NCBI RefSeq assembly: GCF_015482585.1
Contig: NZ_CP049742.1
Location: 702,501 to 766,500, forward strand
Direction: 5' to 3'
Length of the DNA: 64,000 bases
Source: Mangrovibacillus cuniculi
Lineage (GTDB): Bacteria; Bacillota; Bacilli; Bacillales; R1DC41
Shown here: piece by piece, positions 51,701-58,666 of the stretch
How positions within the stretch are numbered: the stretch's first letter is position 1
Layout of the letters: each line of letters opens with the position of its first letter
Notes under the pieces: model-generated
Database searches by the model: none
Told to the model about the DNA's origin: nothing
Seen by the model: the letters and a program-made list of their open reading frames with translations, nothing else
Program-made: the position numbers and the translations under genes

Positions 51701-51758
51701 ATGAAATAATGAAAATGGCTACTGCATTCCTCAAACTAAATCTTGTTAAGAAATTCAT
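48717..51758 (-). CDS. RND family efflux transporter (SwrC-like), second paralogue
   Basis: The 1013-aa RND protein has the same layout as the one at 16567. N-terminal LPNIEFPTLSVETIYPGASP and TM4 MTLGGMAVAVGRVVDDSIVV show both canonical Asp residues. The closest type in B. subtilis is SwrC (YerP), involved in surfactin tolerance. No fusion protein is adjacent. The start follows GCGAGGAA. The upstream region, shared with divergent ykvI, carries two perfect Spo0A-box sequences. Confidence 0.9.
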   Translation of the reverse strand: MNFLTRFSLRNAVAIFIISFLLILAGLYSFSRLKVDLLPNIEFPTLSVETIYPGASPEDVDENVTSKLEDQLDAVEGVKSITSTSFDSVSIINMEFPFSADIDEVEQQVENILKEANLPDSTSTEINRFSFGTFPIFNISLFGVDDTSVEEVVDTKLLPELNKINGINSISVGGRVEELLSISVDPDKATQYGLTLEEIRKQITDKSLSFPAGTITSESIEIPVRVQEKVDTIQTLRDLTITPAFSNPNAPVTSITLGDIAEIKETSEKPEITRFNLEESLSMAVTKKQDANTVEVADQVLEVLNKYDDEIRYSIGFDSAEGITKSVETLVKEGLLGALFASIAVLLFLRNVRATIIAIISIPLSLLVASIFLYQLDISLNIMTLGGMAVAVGRVVDDSIVVIENIFRRVRKSQEGMTNDLIETSTKEILKAITSSTITTVVVFLPLGFVGGITGEFFLPFALTIIFALLTSLIVAITIVPILAKFSFKKVPPEEKEGKMERAFGKVILWSLKKKWIVISLSVLTLLGGLGLTSSLGFTFIPNEEQKLLVASVRLPSSTSLERTNEIALELEQYFDQNDTIEDVTAGIGSRDFQTGLKRKNQANYFLSLNENAEVASFIPELQSQMEEIVFEMEPEATLGVQEQSTGGPPSNNNVNIDLFSDDLDALQEASIEVENYMNSLNTLKYVSNNFSEKQKQIVVDIDSKKASELGISGFQVLGTISDQTRPVTINDFSLTDSDRSLQIQYEQDQITLDDLNNLPLFTSQGVYTVSDVAQVKEVESFTSIQKLDGNVYARISAQIVGDNIQAVTQEVINGVQDNVTLPNGVSFEGGGGSDETVETFQQLGLAMLIAIGLVYITMLITFGKARIPFIILSSLIFVPIGSLFGLFIAQEPLSVSVMIGFLMLIGIVTTNAIVMVDRVGQNIEEKGMFIREALVEAGKTRLRPILMTAFATITALLPLAFTTSSGTLISKGLAITVIGGLTSSTLLTLVLLPVLYELFFFKESKKQLKEKQ

Positions 51759-51834
51759 TTTTATTCCTCGCTTTTATTTTGATTTTGCTCAGAAAGTATA
51801 TTTCTCCTTAGAAGTAACTTTCTGTGTTTTCCTT

Positions 51835-51929
51835 TTCGACACTATTGTACGAAAAAAAAATACACATAGCACGTTATAATGTGCTAATGGAAAGATTTAT
51901 TATTCGACTTTGAATACACATGTGTCGAA
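51835..51929. promoter_or_regulatory. Pair of perfect Spo0A-box sequences
   Basis: TTCGACA (51835-51841) and TGTCGAA (51923-51929) are exact 0A boxes in opposite orientation, with a one-mismatch site TTCGACT at 51903. They lie between the divergent RND and ykvI genes. Confidence 0.45.
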
Positions 51930-52021
51930 AAATGTGTGAGTTTCACAATTCTCAGTTCAACCTTTCTCTTCTGAAATAGCAAGCTTGTACATATGATGAG
52001 GAGAAGGGAAGTGATGAACGG

Positions 52022-53053
52022 ATGAGAAAATGGTTTACTTCTATTCAAGTTGCAGCTGTATATGTTGGCACAGTTGTGGGAGCAGGGTTTGCAACTGGAA
52101 GAGAAATCATTGAATTCTTTACACAGTACGGTTTCATAGGAATTATTGGCGTAGCTATTGCTGGAATCTTATTCATACACCTTGGTACAAAAATGATGAT
52201 TCTAGCAAGAAGAATTCAGGCCACATCATATGAACAATTTATGACTCATATATTTGGAAATATTTTTGGTCAGGTTATGAACCTTCTATTACTTGTTATG
52301 TTAATTGGTGTCATGGCAGTGATGTTGTCAGGTGCTGGTGCGGTATTTCAAGAACAACTCCAATACTCTAAACAAATAGGTGTATGGCTAACAATGCTAC
52401 TTGCTTTTATCGTTATGATAGTGGGAACAAGAGGTTTGGTATACGTAAATACTGTGGTTGTGCCCATTATGATATTTCTTGCCATCATGTTGTTTGTTCA
52501 TGCAATTGGACAACCACTTTTTTTGGAACAAAATTTAGTCGTTCCTGTAATAGGAGAAGGGTGGAGAGCATTATTGTCACCATTTTCTTATGCAGCTCTA
52601 AATTTGATATTAGCACAAGCGGTTCTTGTACCATTAGCTACAGAGGTGGATGATGAAGAGGTAATAAAAAGAGGAGGATGGTTAGGAGGAGTTTTTCTAA
52701 CATTGATTCTTCTTGGTTCTCATATGACACTTTCGATTATTCCTGATGTAACAAGTTATGAGATCCCAATGGCTGTGGCGATGAGTAGTTTTTTATTGGC
52801 TTTCTATGGATTCTATATGGTAGTCATTTATGGTGAAGTGTTTACTTCTATCATAGGAAGCCTTTATGGGTTGGAGAAACAATTACTTCCATATGTGCGT
52901 ATACCAAGACTTTTTATCCAGGCTGGTCTGTTGCTAGTAGCTTATTTTATTAGTTTCTTTGATTATTCCTTGCTTTTATCTATCTTGTACCCGATTTTTG
53001 GTTATGTTAGCTTATTATTTTTAGTATTACTTTGGAGAAACAAAGAAGTTTAG
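52022..53053 (+). CDS. ykvI: YkvI family membrane protein
   Basis: The 343-aa protein has about ten membrane segments. The N-terminus contains YVGTVVGAGFATGREIIEFF at about residues 14-33, a pattern seen in LeuT/APC-fold transporters. It is the counterpart of B. subtilis YkvI by sequence character and position after mhqR. Substrate is unknown. The ribosome binding site (GAGGAGAAGGG) is about 13 nt from the ATG, longer than usual, but no nearer start fits the frame. Confidence 0.82.
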   Translation: MRKWFTSIQVAAVYVGTVVGAGFATGREIIEFFTQYGFIGIIGVAIAGILFIHLGTKMMILARRIQATSYEQFMTHIFGNIFGQVMNLLLLVMLIGVMAVMLSGAGAVFQEQLQYSKQIGVWLTMLLAFIVMIVGTRGLVYVNTVVVPIMIFLAIMLFVHAIGQPLFLEQNLVVPVIGEGWRALLSPFSYAALNLILAQAVLVPLATEVDDEEVIKRGGWLGGVFLTLILLGSHMTLSIIPDVTSYEIPMAVAMSSFLLAFYGFYMVVIYGEVFTSIIGSLYGLEKQLLPYVRIPRLFIQAGLLLVAYFISFFDYSLLLSILYPIFGYVSLLFLVLLWRNKEV

Positions 53054-53073
53054 ACTTCTTTTTGTAGCTATAA

Positions 53074-53112
53074 TAAAGGAAAAAGCAATCCATCAGTTGG
53101 ATTGCTTTTCGT
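53074..53112. terminator. Bidirectional terminator after ykvI
   Basis: AAAGCAATCCA pairs with TGGATTGCTTT around a 5-nt loop, with A and T runs on both strands. Confidence 0.85.
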
Positions 53113-53787
53113 TTATTCTGTCACTTCAATTGTTCCTGCCATACTTAACAGCGCGTCTGTCCATTGGTCGTCCGGAGTTGTAAAGATGGTAAATTTAATC
53201 TTCTTTGCTTCATCTACTACACTAATTACTTTAGAATTAGCGTTTTCTGCAACAAACTGATTCTTTCCAGGTAACCATTCCGAATGCTTGTCTGATGTGA
53301 AGTCATTTACATCTTCATTAGTAACAGCCAATTGTTGTTTCGTATTTTCAAGTACAAACGCAATATCACTATCGGCTGGTAGTGTTTCAATTCTCATGAA
53401 TACGCTAGAATCTTCAGATAAATAGACAACATCTTTAAATGGTTCTTCGGCTGTTAATTCATACTCTGGTAGAACGTATAAAGAAAAAGGCTGATTGTCA
53501 CTATTCTTTAAAAAAGCTGTTGTCTCTATTTCTTCTGAAGCTTTTGAGTAGGTAAGTTGACGCTCTAGAAGACGAATTTTTGTATCTTCCTCTGGGTTTG
53601 TTTCCGTGCCCTCTTCAGATACTTCTGTAGTTTCCTCAGTTGAATCTTCTTGTTGATTAACAACTTGTTCAGATCCATTAGAAGTATCTACTTCATCTAC
53701 TTCCCCTGATGTGGAATTTGTTCCACAAGCTGCAAGTAAAAGGATTGAAGCTAGTGTTGGAGTTAACACCCATGTTTTTAGTTGCAT
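53113..53787 (-). CDS. Lipoprotein of unknown function
   Basis: The 224-aa protein has a signal peptide with lipobox LAAC at about residue 21, then a Glu/Thr/Ser-rich acidic linker (about 22-70) and a compact C-terminal domain with no recognised family. The linker probably spans the cell wall zone near the membrane. The start follows AAAGGAGGAAG. It is a single gene between terminators. No motif suggests an enzyme. Confidence 0.8.
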   Translation of the reverse strand: MQLKTWVLTPTLASILLLAACGTNSTSGEVDEVDTSNGSEQVVNQQEDSTEETTEVSEEGTETNPEEDTKIRLLERQLTYSKASEEIETTAFLKNSDNQPFSLYVLPEYELTAEEPFKDVVYLSEDSSVFMRIETLPADSDIAFVLENTKQQLAVTNEDVNDFTSDKHSEWLPGKNQFVAENANSKVISVVDEAKKIKFTIFTTPDDQWTDALLSMAGTIEVTE

Positions 53788-53960
53788 ATTTCTTCCTCCT
53801 TTAATATCTGTCCATCTACTATAATAGACGATTTTGTTGGTATATGGTTACAAAACAAACAAAATAATGATTACGTCCTAGTTCTTGGAGCGTTCTTTTA
53901 CGTATAGGAGTAGGTAATTAAGCAAACTGTAAGTAAGAATACATTTTAGGAGGAAAGAAA

Positions 53961-54080
53961 ATGACTGAATCTAAACATGAACAAGAAAGAAAATGGAACG
54001 TTCGTAAACAAGACCAAAAACCACATGGGAAAGTAGAAAGCTTTAAACAACTTAGCGAGAGTCCATTAGATAAGAAATAA
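53961..54080 (+). CDS. 39-aa small hydrophilic ORF
   Basis: A near-perfect AGGAGGAAAG precedes the ATG by 4-5 nt. The 39-residue product is charged throughout (HEQERKWNVRKQDQKPHGKV, then SFKQLSESPLDKK) with no hydrophobic part. It resembles short conserved Bacillus proteins of unknown function, a family I cannot name with certainty. It is too well provided with a ribosome binding site to be chance. Confidence 0.65.
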   Translation: MTESKHEQERKWNVRKQDQKPHGKVESFKQLSESPLDKK

Positions 54081-54144
54081 TTTTAGAACATACTTTTTCA
54101 TATTTGTGGAAATATAGTAATGAAAATGGATAGGGGGGATGGTA

Positions 54145-54909
54145 ATGAGTGAAAGGTATCAATTAGTGGAAGCTAGCTCTATTTCTATTAATGTTAGCCA
54201 TTATCATCAACCGCTTATCCTAACGTGGTGGGCAGCGGCTTTTCCAGGGTTTGGGCACTTGTTATTGGGGAAATATGCAGTTGGATTAATATTAATCTTT
54301 TGGGAAGTATTAATTAATTCTTTAACGCATCTAAACCATGCGATTTTTTTATCTTTAATTGGACAATTTGAAGAGGCCAGCACACTTCTTGATTATCGGT
54401 TTATTTTCTTATATGTGACTGTGTATGTCTTCTCTATTTGGGATACATATAGAAGAGCCGTAGAATTAAATAAGATCCACACGTTAGCTTCTGCAAAGCC
54501 CATTGTAATAAAAAAAGATCCAGTGAATTCATTCGAGACCAATTATTTTGATTTAAGAAGCCCCATTCTTGCAATAATTTGGTCTTTCATAACCCCGGGG
54601 CTTGGGTATCTATACATTAACAGAATTCCATCTTTAGTTATCAGCATAATATTATGGGTGTCTCTTTCGACATTAGCACATCTTTATGAAGGAATATTTT
54701 TCACCTTAATGGGGGATTTTGAAAGGGCTAGAATAGTCATGGATGTTCAATGGAGTTTATTCTTGCCTTCCATTTTTGTATTTTTTGCTTATGATGCTTA
54801 TGTAAGTACCGTAGAATATAACAAGATTTATTTAATTTCCCAAAAAGAACATTTAAGGAATCATTATCAACCTAAACATTTCTCTTTTTGTAATAAAGAA
54901 AATGAATGA
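54145..54909 (+). CDS. Membrane protein of two internal repeats
   Basis: The 254-aa protein is a tandem duplication of a unit of about 75 residues. The first unit (about 18-100) has AAFPGFGHLLLGKY, LNHAIFLSLIGQFEEAS, and VYVFSIWDTYRRA. The second (about 135-235) has FITPGLGYLYINR, YEGIFFTLMGDFERAR, and IFVFFAYDAYVST. The unit also forms the N-terminal half of the protein at 19896. Function is unknown. The start at 54145 is chosen because AGGGGGG directly abuts the earlier ATG at 54139. It overlaps the next gene as ATGA. Confidence 0.72.
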   Translation: MSERYQLVEASSISINVSHYHQPLILTWWAAAFPGFGHLLLGKYAVGLILIFWEVLINSLTHLNHAIFLSLIGQFEEASTLLDYRFIFLYVTVYVFSIWDTYRRAVELNKIHTLASAKPIVIKKDPVNSFETNYFDLRSPILAIIWSFITPGLGYLYINRIPSLVISIILWVSLSTLAHLYEGIFFTLMGDFERARIVMDVQWSLFLPSIFVFFAYDAYVSTVEYNKIYLISQKEHLRNHYQPKHFSFCNKENE

Positions 54910-55397
54910 GAGTAGGGTGTGATTTGTATATTTTCGCCACTTTTAAACACTCCAATTTAGTTGAAATCTTTGTAAATGAATTATTGGAAATGGAAGTACC
55001 ACGGGACAACATATTAATAGTTCCACTAGAGGTTACGTCAAATGATATAGGTTTATTAGATACGATGTATCAATCGGACGGGAAAAGTTTGATGGATGTA
55101 GCAGGTGTTTTAGGCACTGTATTTATGCTAATCGGGACAATTTATGGATATGTTTTGCGAATAGGTCCAGTCTTATCTGGTTTAGTTGGTTTAGTTGTTG
55201 GAATAATAAGTGGAATAATCATTGATTATTTTTGGACAAGAAGAAAAAACAAAGTCACCATTAAGAGAAAAGAGTATGCAGACATTGTGGTAACAGTTTT
55301 CTGTAAGAGAAATGATAAAAGAGCAATAATGAGTGTCTGTGGGAAAAATGGGGCTTTAGCCATAGGAATCTACGAAGGGGAAGATTCCTCTACATAA
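54906..55397 (+). CDS. Small membrane protein coupled to the repeat protein
   Basis: The 163-aa protein begins with an alpha/beta segment (IFATFKHSNLVEIFVNELLEM and VPLEVTSNDIGLLDTMY in parts, residues 8-60), followed by two Gly-rich helices (about 68-112) that could form a membrane hairpin, then a basic stretch and a C-terminal strand-rich part with two Cys. Its ATG overlaps the upstream stop and no separate ribosome binding site is seen, so the pair is translated together. No family is recognised. Confidence 0.65.
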   Translation: MRVGCDLYIFATFKHSNLVEIFVNELLEMEVPRDNILIVPLEVTSNDIGLLDTMYQSDGKSLMDVAGVLGTVFMLIGTIYGYVLRIGPVLSGLVGLVVGIISGIIIDYFWTRRKNKVTIKRKEYADIVVTVFCKRNDKRAIMSVCGKNGALAIGIYEGEDSST

Positions 55398-55437
55398 AAA
55401 CGCCGAATCAATTATAGGAGATTCTGGCGTTTTTATG
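55397..55437 (+). terminator. Terminator of the repeat-protein pair
   Basis: AAAACGCCGAATC pairs with GATTCTGGCGTTTT (one bulge) around an 11-base loop, followed by TATG; the A-run makes it usable by ykvS on the other strand. Confidence 0.8.
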
Positions 55438-55444
55438 TTTCATG

Positions 55445-55630
55445 CTATAACGTACCTTGAATAATTTTATAGTTTTTGTGATTTACTACTGTTTTTTCCT
55501 CAAGTTCTAGATCTCTGTAATTTTCCATAATGGTTAAATCCACAATAACAGAGTTCTCATTTACTTTTTCCACTAGACCTAATAGTCCTTCTCTAAACTC
55601 AATAATATTACCGATTTCTGCTTTTTTCAT
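55445..55630 (-). CDS. ykvS: DUF2187 family protein YkvS
   Basis: The 61-aa protein has a KOW/SH3-like barrel pattern: GNIIEFREGLLGLVEKVNEN near the start and VVNHKNYKII at the end. It matches B. subtilis YkvS in size and neighbourhood. The start at 55630 follows AAGGAGCG; an extension to 55651 lacks a ribosome binding site. Function is unknown, possibly nucleic-acid binding by fold. Confidence 0.85.
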   Translation of the reverse strand: MKKAEIGNIIEFREGLLGLVEKVNENSVIVDLTIMENYRDLELEEKTVVNHKNYKIIQGTL

Positions 55631-55870
55631 TTCGCATCGCTCCTTTGGCAAGTGGGACTACGCATTAATGATTAGTTACTATTCTCCTATATTTTTAAAC
55701 ACACGTAAAGTCATTTTTTCATTTTTTTGAAAAATAGGCTAATTTTCATGTAAGCGGAAACATTTAACTTATTTCTTATTCTCAGAAATAAGCGTAGACA
55801 AAGGAAGTAGTCCGAGAGTAAAATATTTAGTAACTCGAAATAAAGGGTAAATCGAAGGAATGGTGAATAT

Positions 55871-57091
55871 ATGTGGCGTAATCGTAATATATGGATATTA
55901 CTTAGTGGAGAAGCAATTGCAAACGTAGGTCTTTGGGTTGGAATTATAGGAAATTTAGAATTTTTAAGCATGCATGTTCCTTCAGATTTTGCTAAGTCAC
56001 TGATCCTTTTTGTGGGGCTATTTTTTGGTGTTTTGTTTGGTCCTATAGCAGGTAAAATGATTGACCAATATTCCATAAAATCGATTCTTTTCTGGTCATC
56101 TTTTATCAGGATGATTACCGTATTATTTATGTTTATAGCAATTAGTCAACAGCAAGTTCTTTGGATGATGGTGTATATGTTAGGGATTGGGGTTTCAGCA
56201 GCTTTTTATTTTCCAGCATTGCAAGCTCTCATTCCTAGAATAGTAGAAGAAAAAGACTTATTAACCGTGAATGGTGTTCATATGAATGTGGGAACTTTAG
56301 CAAGGATTGTAGGGACGGCAATAGGCGGTATTTTGGTCGTTAGTCTAAGTTTAAATGTGACGTATGCATTAGTATTTGCTTCGTACCTAATCTTGTTAGC
56401 TTGTATTCCATTTCTTCAATTATTAGATGAAAAGAAACAAGTGGAAAAAGGAAAGAAATTCACTAAAGGTTCTGGTTTTAAAGAGGTACTTCCTCTTTTA
56501 AAAGAACATCCTAGAGTATATCAAACACTTTTACTCACACTAGTTCCTATCTCTTTTATTGGTAGTTTTAATTTAATGGTGTTAAAAATAAGTGAAATAC
56601 AACAAAACCCTGCAATAAAAGGGTGGCTATACACATGTGAGGGTATTGCTTTTATGGTAGGAGCATTTTTAGCTAAAAGATTTTCTCAAGGAAAAGATAA
56701 ACTCGGGTTTATTACTGTTTCAGCAGTATTTATAGCTGCCTCACAGTTACTTTTATTTTTTGCAGACTCCTTTATAATGTCTGTTATTGCATTTAGTTTA
56801 TTTGGTATTAGCGCAGGTGCGTTCTTCCCAGTTGCAGCGACAATTTTCCAAACAGAAGTACCAAAAGAGATTCATGGTCGTTTCTTTTCGTTTCGTGGTA
56901 TGATGGACCGTGTATTGTTCCAAGTTGTACTTGTGTTCACGGGGTTCTTATTAGATGCCGTTGGATTCTTTTTCATGATTATCATTTTTGGTTCAATATC
57001 AATTGTATTAGCACTAACTATGACGGTAAAGTATATAAAAAATCGAGAAAATGAAATTAGTGCTAAAGAAAATTCTGTACATGTCGGATAA
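55871..57091 (+). CDS. MFS exporter (YkuC/MefA-like)
   Basis: The 406-aa major facilitator protein has twelve predicted helices. The motif-A equivalent is FGPIAGKMIDQYSIKSIL between TM2 and TM3, and a PALQALIPRIV segment follows TM4, as in the enterobactin-exporter/macrolide-efflux (MFS_3) branch. Drug or siderophore export is likely, but substrate is not readable. The start follows AAGGAATGG. A short ORF follows within about 10 bp, probably cotranscribed. Confidence 0.87.
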   Translation: MWRNRNIWILLSGEAIANVGLWVGIIGNLEFLSMHVPSDFAKSLILFVGLFFGVLFGPIAGKMIDQYSIKSILFWSSFIRMITVLFMFIAISQQQVLWMMVYMLGIGVSAAFYFPALQALIPRIVEEKDLLTVNGVHMNVGTLARIVGTAIGGILVVSLSLNVTYALVFASYLILLACIPFLQLLDEKKQVEKGKKFTKGSGFKEVLPLLKEHPRVYQTLLLTLVPISFIGSFNLMVLKISEIQQNPAIKGWLYTCEGIAFMVGAFLAKRFSQGKDKLGFITVSAVFIAASQLLLFFADSFIMSVIAFSLFGISAGAFFPVAATIFQTEVPKEIHGRFFSFRGMMDRVLFQVVLVFTGFLLDAVGFFFMIIIFGSISIVLALTMTVKYIKNRENEISAKENSVHVG

Positions 57092-57102
57092 GGGTGAGTA
57101 AC

Positions 57103-57297
57103 TTGAACATAGAAGAAATGAATAAATTATTTGATCAATTAGTTAATGGAGAAAGAGATTCATTGCAGGTGACAAAAGAAGATTTTCTTTTATTTCGAAA
57201 AGTTTTGGTAAATCGAGCAGATTTCAAACACTTTAGAGGAGTTGCAGAACGTGGTGGATCGGTGACTTACTTTTATGAAAAAGAGGAAAGAAGTTAG
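57103..57297 (+). CDS. 64-aa hypothetical protein
   Basis: TTG at 57103 has AAGGGTGAG 4-5 nt upstream and is preferred over GTG at 57094, which would lie inside that site. The product is helical, charged, with KEDFLLFRKVLVNRADFKHF in the middle and a Gly-rich turn AERGGSVTYFYEK near the end. It follows the MFS gene with 11 bp between and precedes a strong terminator. No function is recognised. Confidence 0.65.
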   Translation: MNIEEMNKLFDQLVNGERDSLQVTKEDFLLFRKVLVNRADFKHFRGVAERGGSVTYFYEKEERS

Positions 57298-57330
57298 GAT
57301 TACTTCCATAAACATATTAGGCAATTAAGT

Positions 57331-57374
57331 CGTAAAAAAAAGCCATAACTTTTTACTTGTTATGGCTTTTTTTT
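57331..57374. terminator. Bidirectional terminator before the PilZ-like gene
   Basis: AAAAAAAGCCATAAC pairs with GTTATGGCTTTTTTT around an 8-10 nt loop. Its right side overlaps the end of the minus-strand gene. Confidence 0.88.
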
Positions 57375-57724
57375 ACGATTTTTTTAAGTTCAGTTATGAT
57401 TTGGTTTTCCACTTCAGGATTCGGAGTTGATTCAAAACCATAAAGGTAGCCAGAATGATCTTTCTTTTTCCACACAATGGTTCCGTATGTCTCCACTTGG
57501 ATATCTCCTAAAGGAAATTTTATGTGTAGAACAACATCTGGATTATCTTCTGGGATGTTTAAAGGACATGAAAATTTTAATCCACTTGGACTAATGTTAT
57601 CGATTAATAACTTTCCTAGCTTTGTTTCTGTTTCTTTTTGTGTATTGGAGATTTTTATGGAAAATGTACCTTCAATTGGTTTAATTAAAGAGAAGCGAAA
57701 GGATTCATCTCTTTTATATTTCAT
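57353..57724 (-). CDS. PilZ-domain-like protein
   Basis: The 123-aa protein has the PilZ second motif NISPSGLKF (N/DxSxxG) at about residue 44, followed by strands with VLHIKFPLGD and YGTIVWKKKD as in PilZ barrels. The first motif (RxxxR) is imperfect: KRDESFRF, where the second Arg of the usual RRxxxR reads Asp. c-di-GMP binding is therefore plausible but weakened. The start follows TAGGAGGGG. It is a single gene. The window also contains a cyclase and a c-di-GMP riboswitch. Confidence 0.8.
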   Translation of the reverse strand: MKYKRDESFRFSLIKPIEGTFSIKISNTQKETETKLGKLLIDNISPSGLKFSCPLNIPEDNPDVVLHIKFPLGDIQVETYGTIVWKKKDHSGYLYGFESTPNPEVENQIITELKKIVKKSHNK

Positions 57725-57872
57725 TGTTTTTCCCCTCCTAATTGTGTGTTACCTTTAGTTTACTCAGTAGGAAGAAATACGTAAACTAAAAATAGTAAGA
57801 AAAAGATAACTTGTACGTTCTACATTGTTTCTTCTGACATACATATGAAGAAAAAACAGGAGTGTGTAGAAT

Positions 57873-58130
57873 ATGTCTAATCATGACAAAGTGAAGGAAA
57901 CAGCTTCATCTATTCTTGCTTTATTAGTGAATGAGCAGCCGATTGTTTGGACGGAGAGAGAGCTAAAACAAACAGCTGAATGGCTGGCAAGAGCTTTACT
58001 AGAATTAACTAATGGAGGTCAGTCTTCGTTAGAAAGTGACGATGTATTAACTGGAGTAATGATGAAATTAAAAATAACGGAGAACATATTGAGATACAAG
58101 ATAGCCAAACGTGAACAACCTAACCAATAA
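57873..58130 (+). CDS. 85-aa hypothetical protein
   Basis: ATG is preceded by CAGGAGTG. The product is predicted all-helical and soluble, with WTERELKQTAEWLARALLEL in the centre and DDVLTGVMMKLKITEN near the end. No family is recognised. It is a single gene; a hairpin at 58217-58257 may terminate it. Confidence 0.68.
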   Translation: MSNHDKVKETASSILALLVNEQPIVWTERELKQTAEWLARALLELTNGGQSSLESDDVLTGVMMKLKITENILRYKIAKREQPNQ

Positions 58131-58216
58131 TTTCATTTTCTAAACTTTCATCTGCTATACCAATTTTCCGTTATCTGAATCAATTCAGTGAGAATAGTTT
58201 TCTTTCAATAGTACAT

Positions 58217-58257
58217 TTTCAAAAAGCCCTTTCCTTGTTTTTTGGAGGGGTTTTTGC
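58217..58257 (+). terminator. Hairpin upstream of ptsH
   Basis: AAAAGCCCTTTCC pairs with GGAGGGGTTTTT (G-T pairs and a bulge) and is followed by a short T run. It may end the preceding gene or act as a leader terminator for ptsHI, whose start is about 140 bp downstream. Confidence 0.6.
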
Positions 58258-58399
58258 TATTCTAAATGAGGATTTTAAAGTATTTATCACAACTTTCATC
58301 ATGTAAATGCTTTCATTAAAATCTTTTCTTGACTGAACAAGAAATCTTGGATAATTTAAGAAAGCAGGAACATGATAGTACAAAAGGAGTTTGATTTTA

Positions 58400-58666
58400 A
58401 TGGCACAAAAACAATTTACAGTAACAGCAGAAACAGGTATTCATGCTCGTCCAGCAACTTTATTAGTTCAAACAGCGAGCAAGTTTGATTCTGACATTCA
58501 TTTAGAATTTAAAGGTAAAAAAGTGAACCTTAAGTCAATTATGGGTGTTATGTCTCTAGGTGTTGGTAAAGATGCAGAAATTACTATTATTACTGAAGGT
58601 AGCGACGAGGACGAAGCATTAGCTACTTTAGAAGAAACGCTAAAAAAGGAAAACTTAGCTGAGTAA
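58400..58666 (+). CDS. ptsH: HPr phosphocarrier protein
   Basis: The 88-aa protein has the active-site [13 protein letters not shown] with His15 and the regulatory [10 protein letters not shown] with Ser46, the HPr kinase target used in CcpA-dependent catabolite repression. It passes phosphate from enzyme I to sugar permeases. The start at 58400 follows AAAAGGAG; the frame extends three codons further without a ribosome binding site. Its stop overlaps the ptsI ATG by one base. Confidence 0.97.
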   Translation: MAQKQFTVTAETGIHARPATLLVQTASKFDSDIHLEFKGKKVNLKSIMGVMSLGVGKDAEITIITEGSDEDEALATLEETLKKENLAE

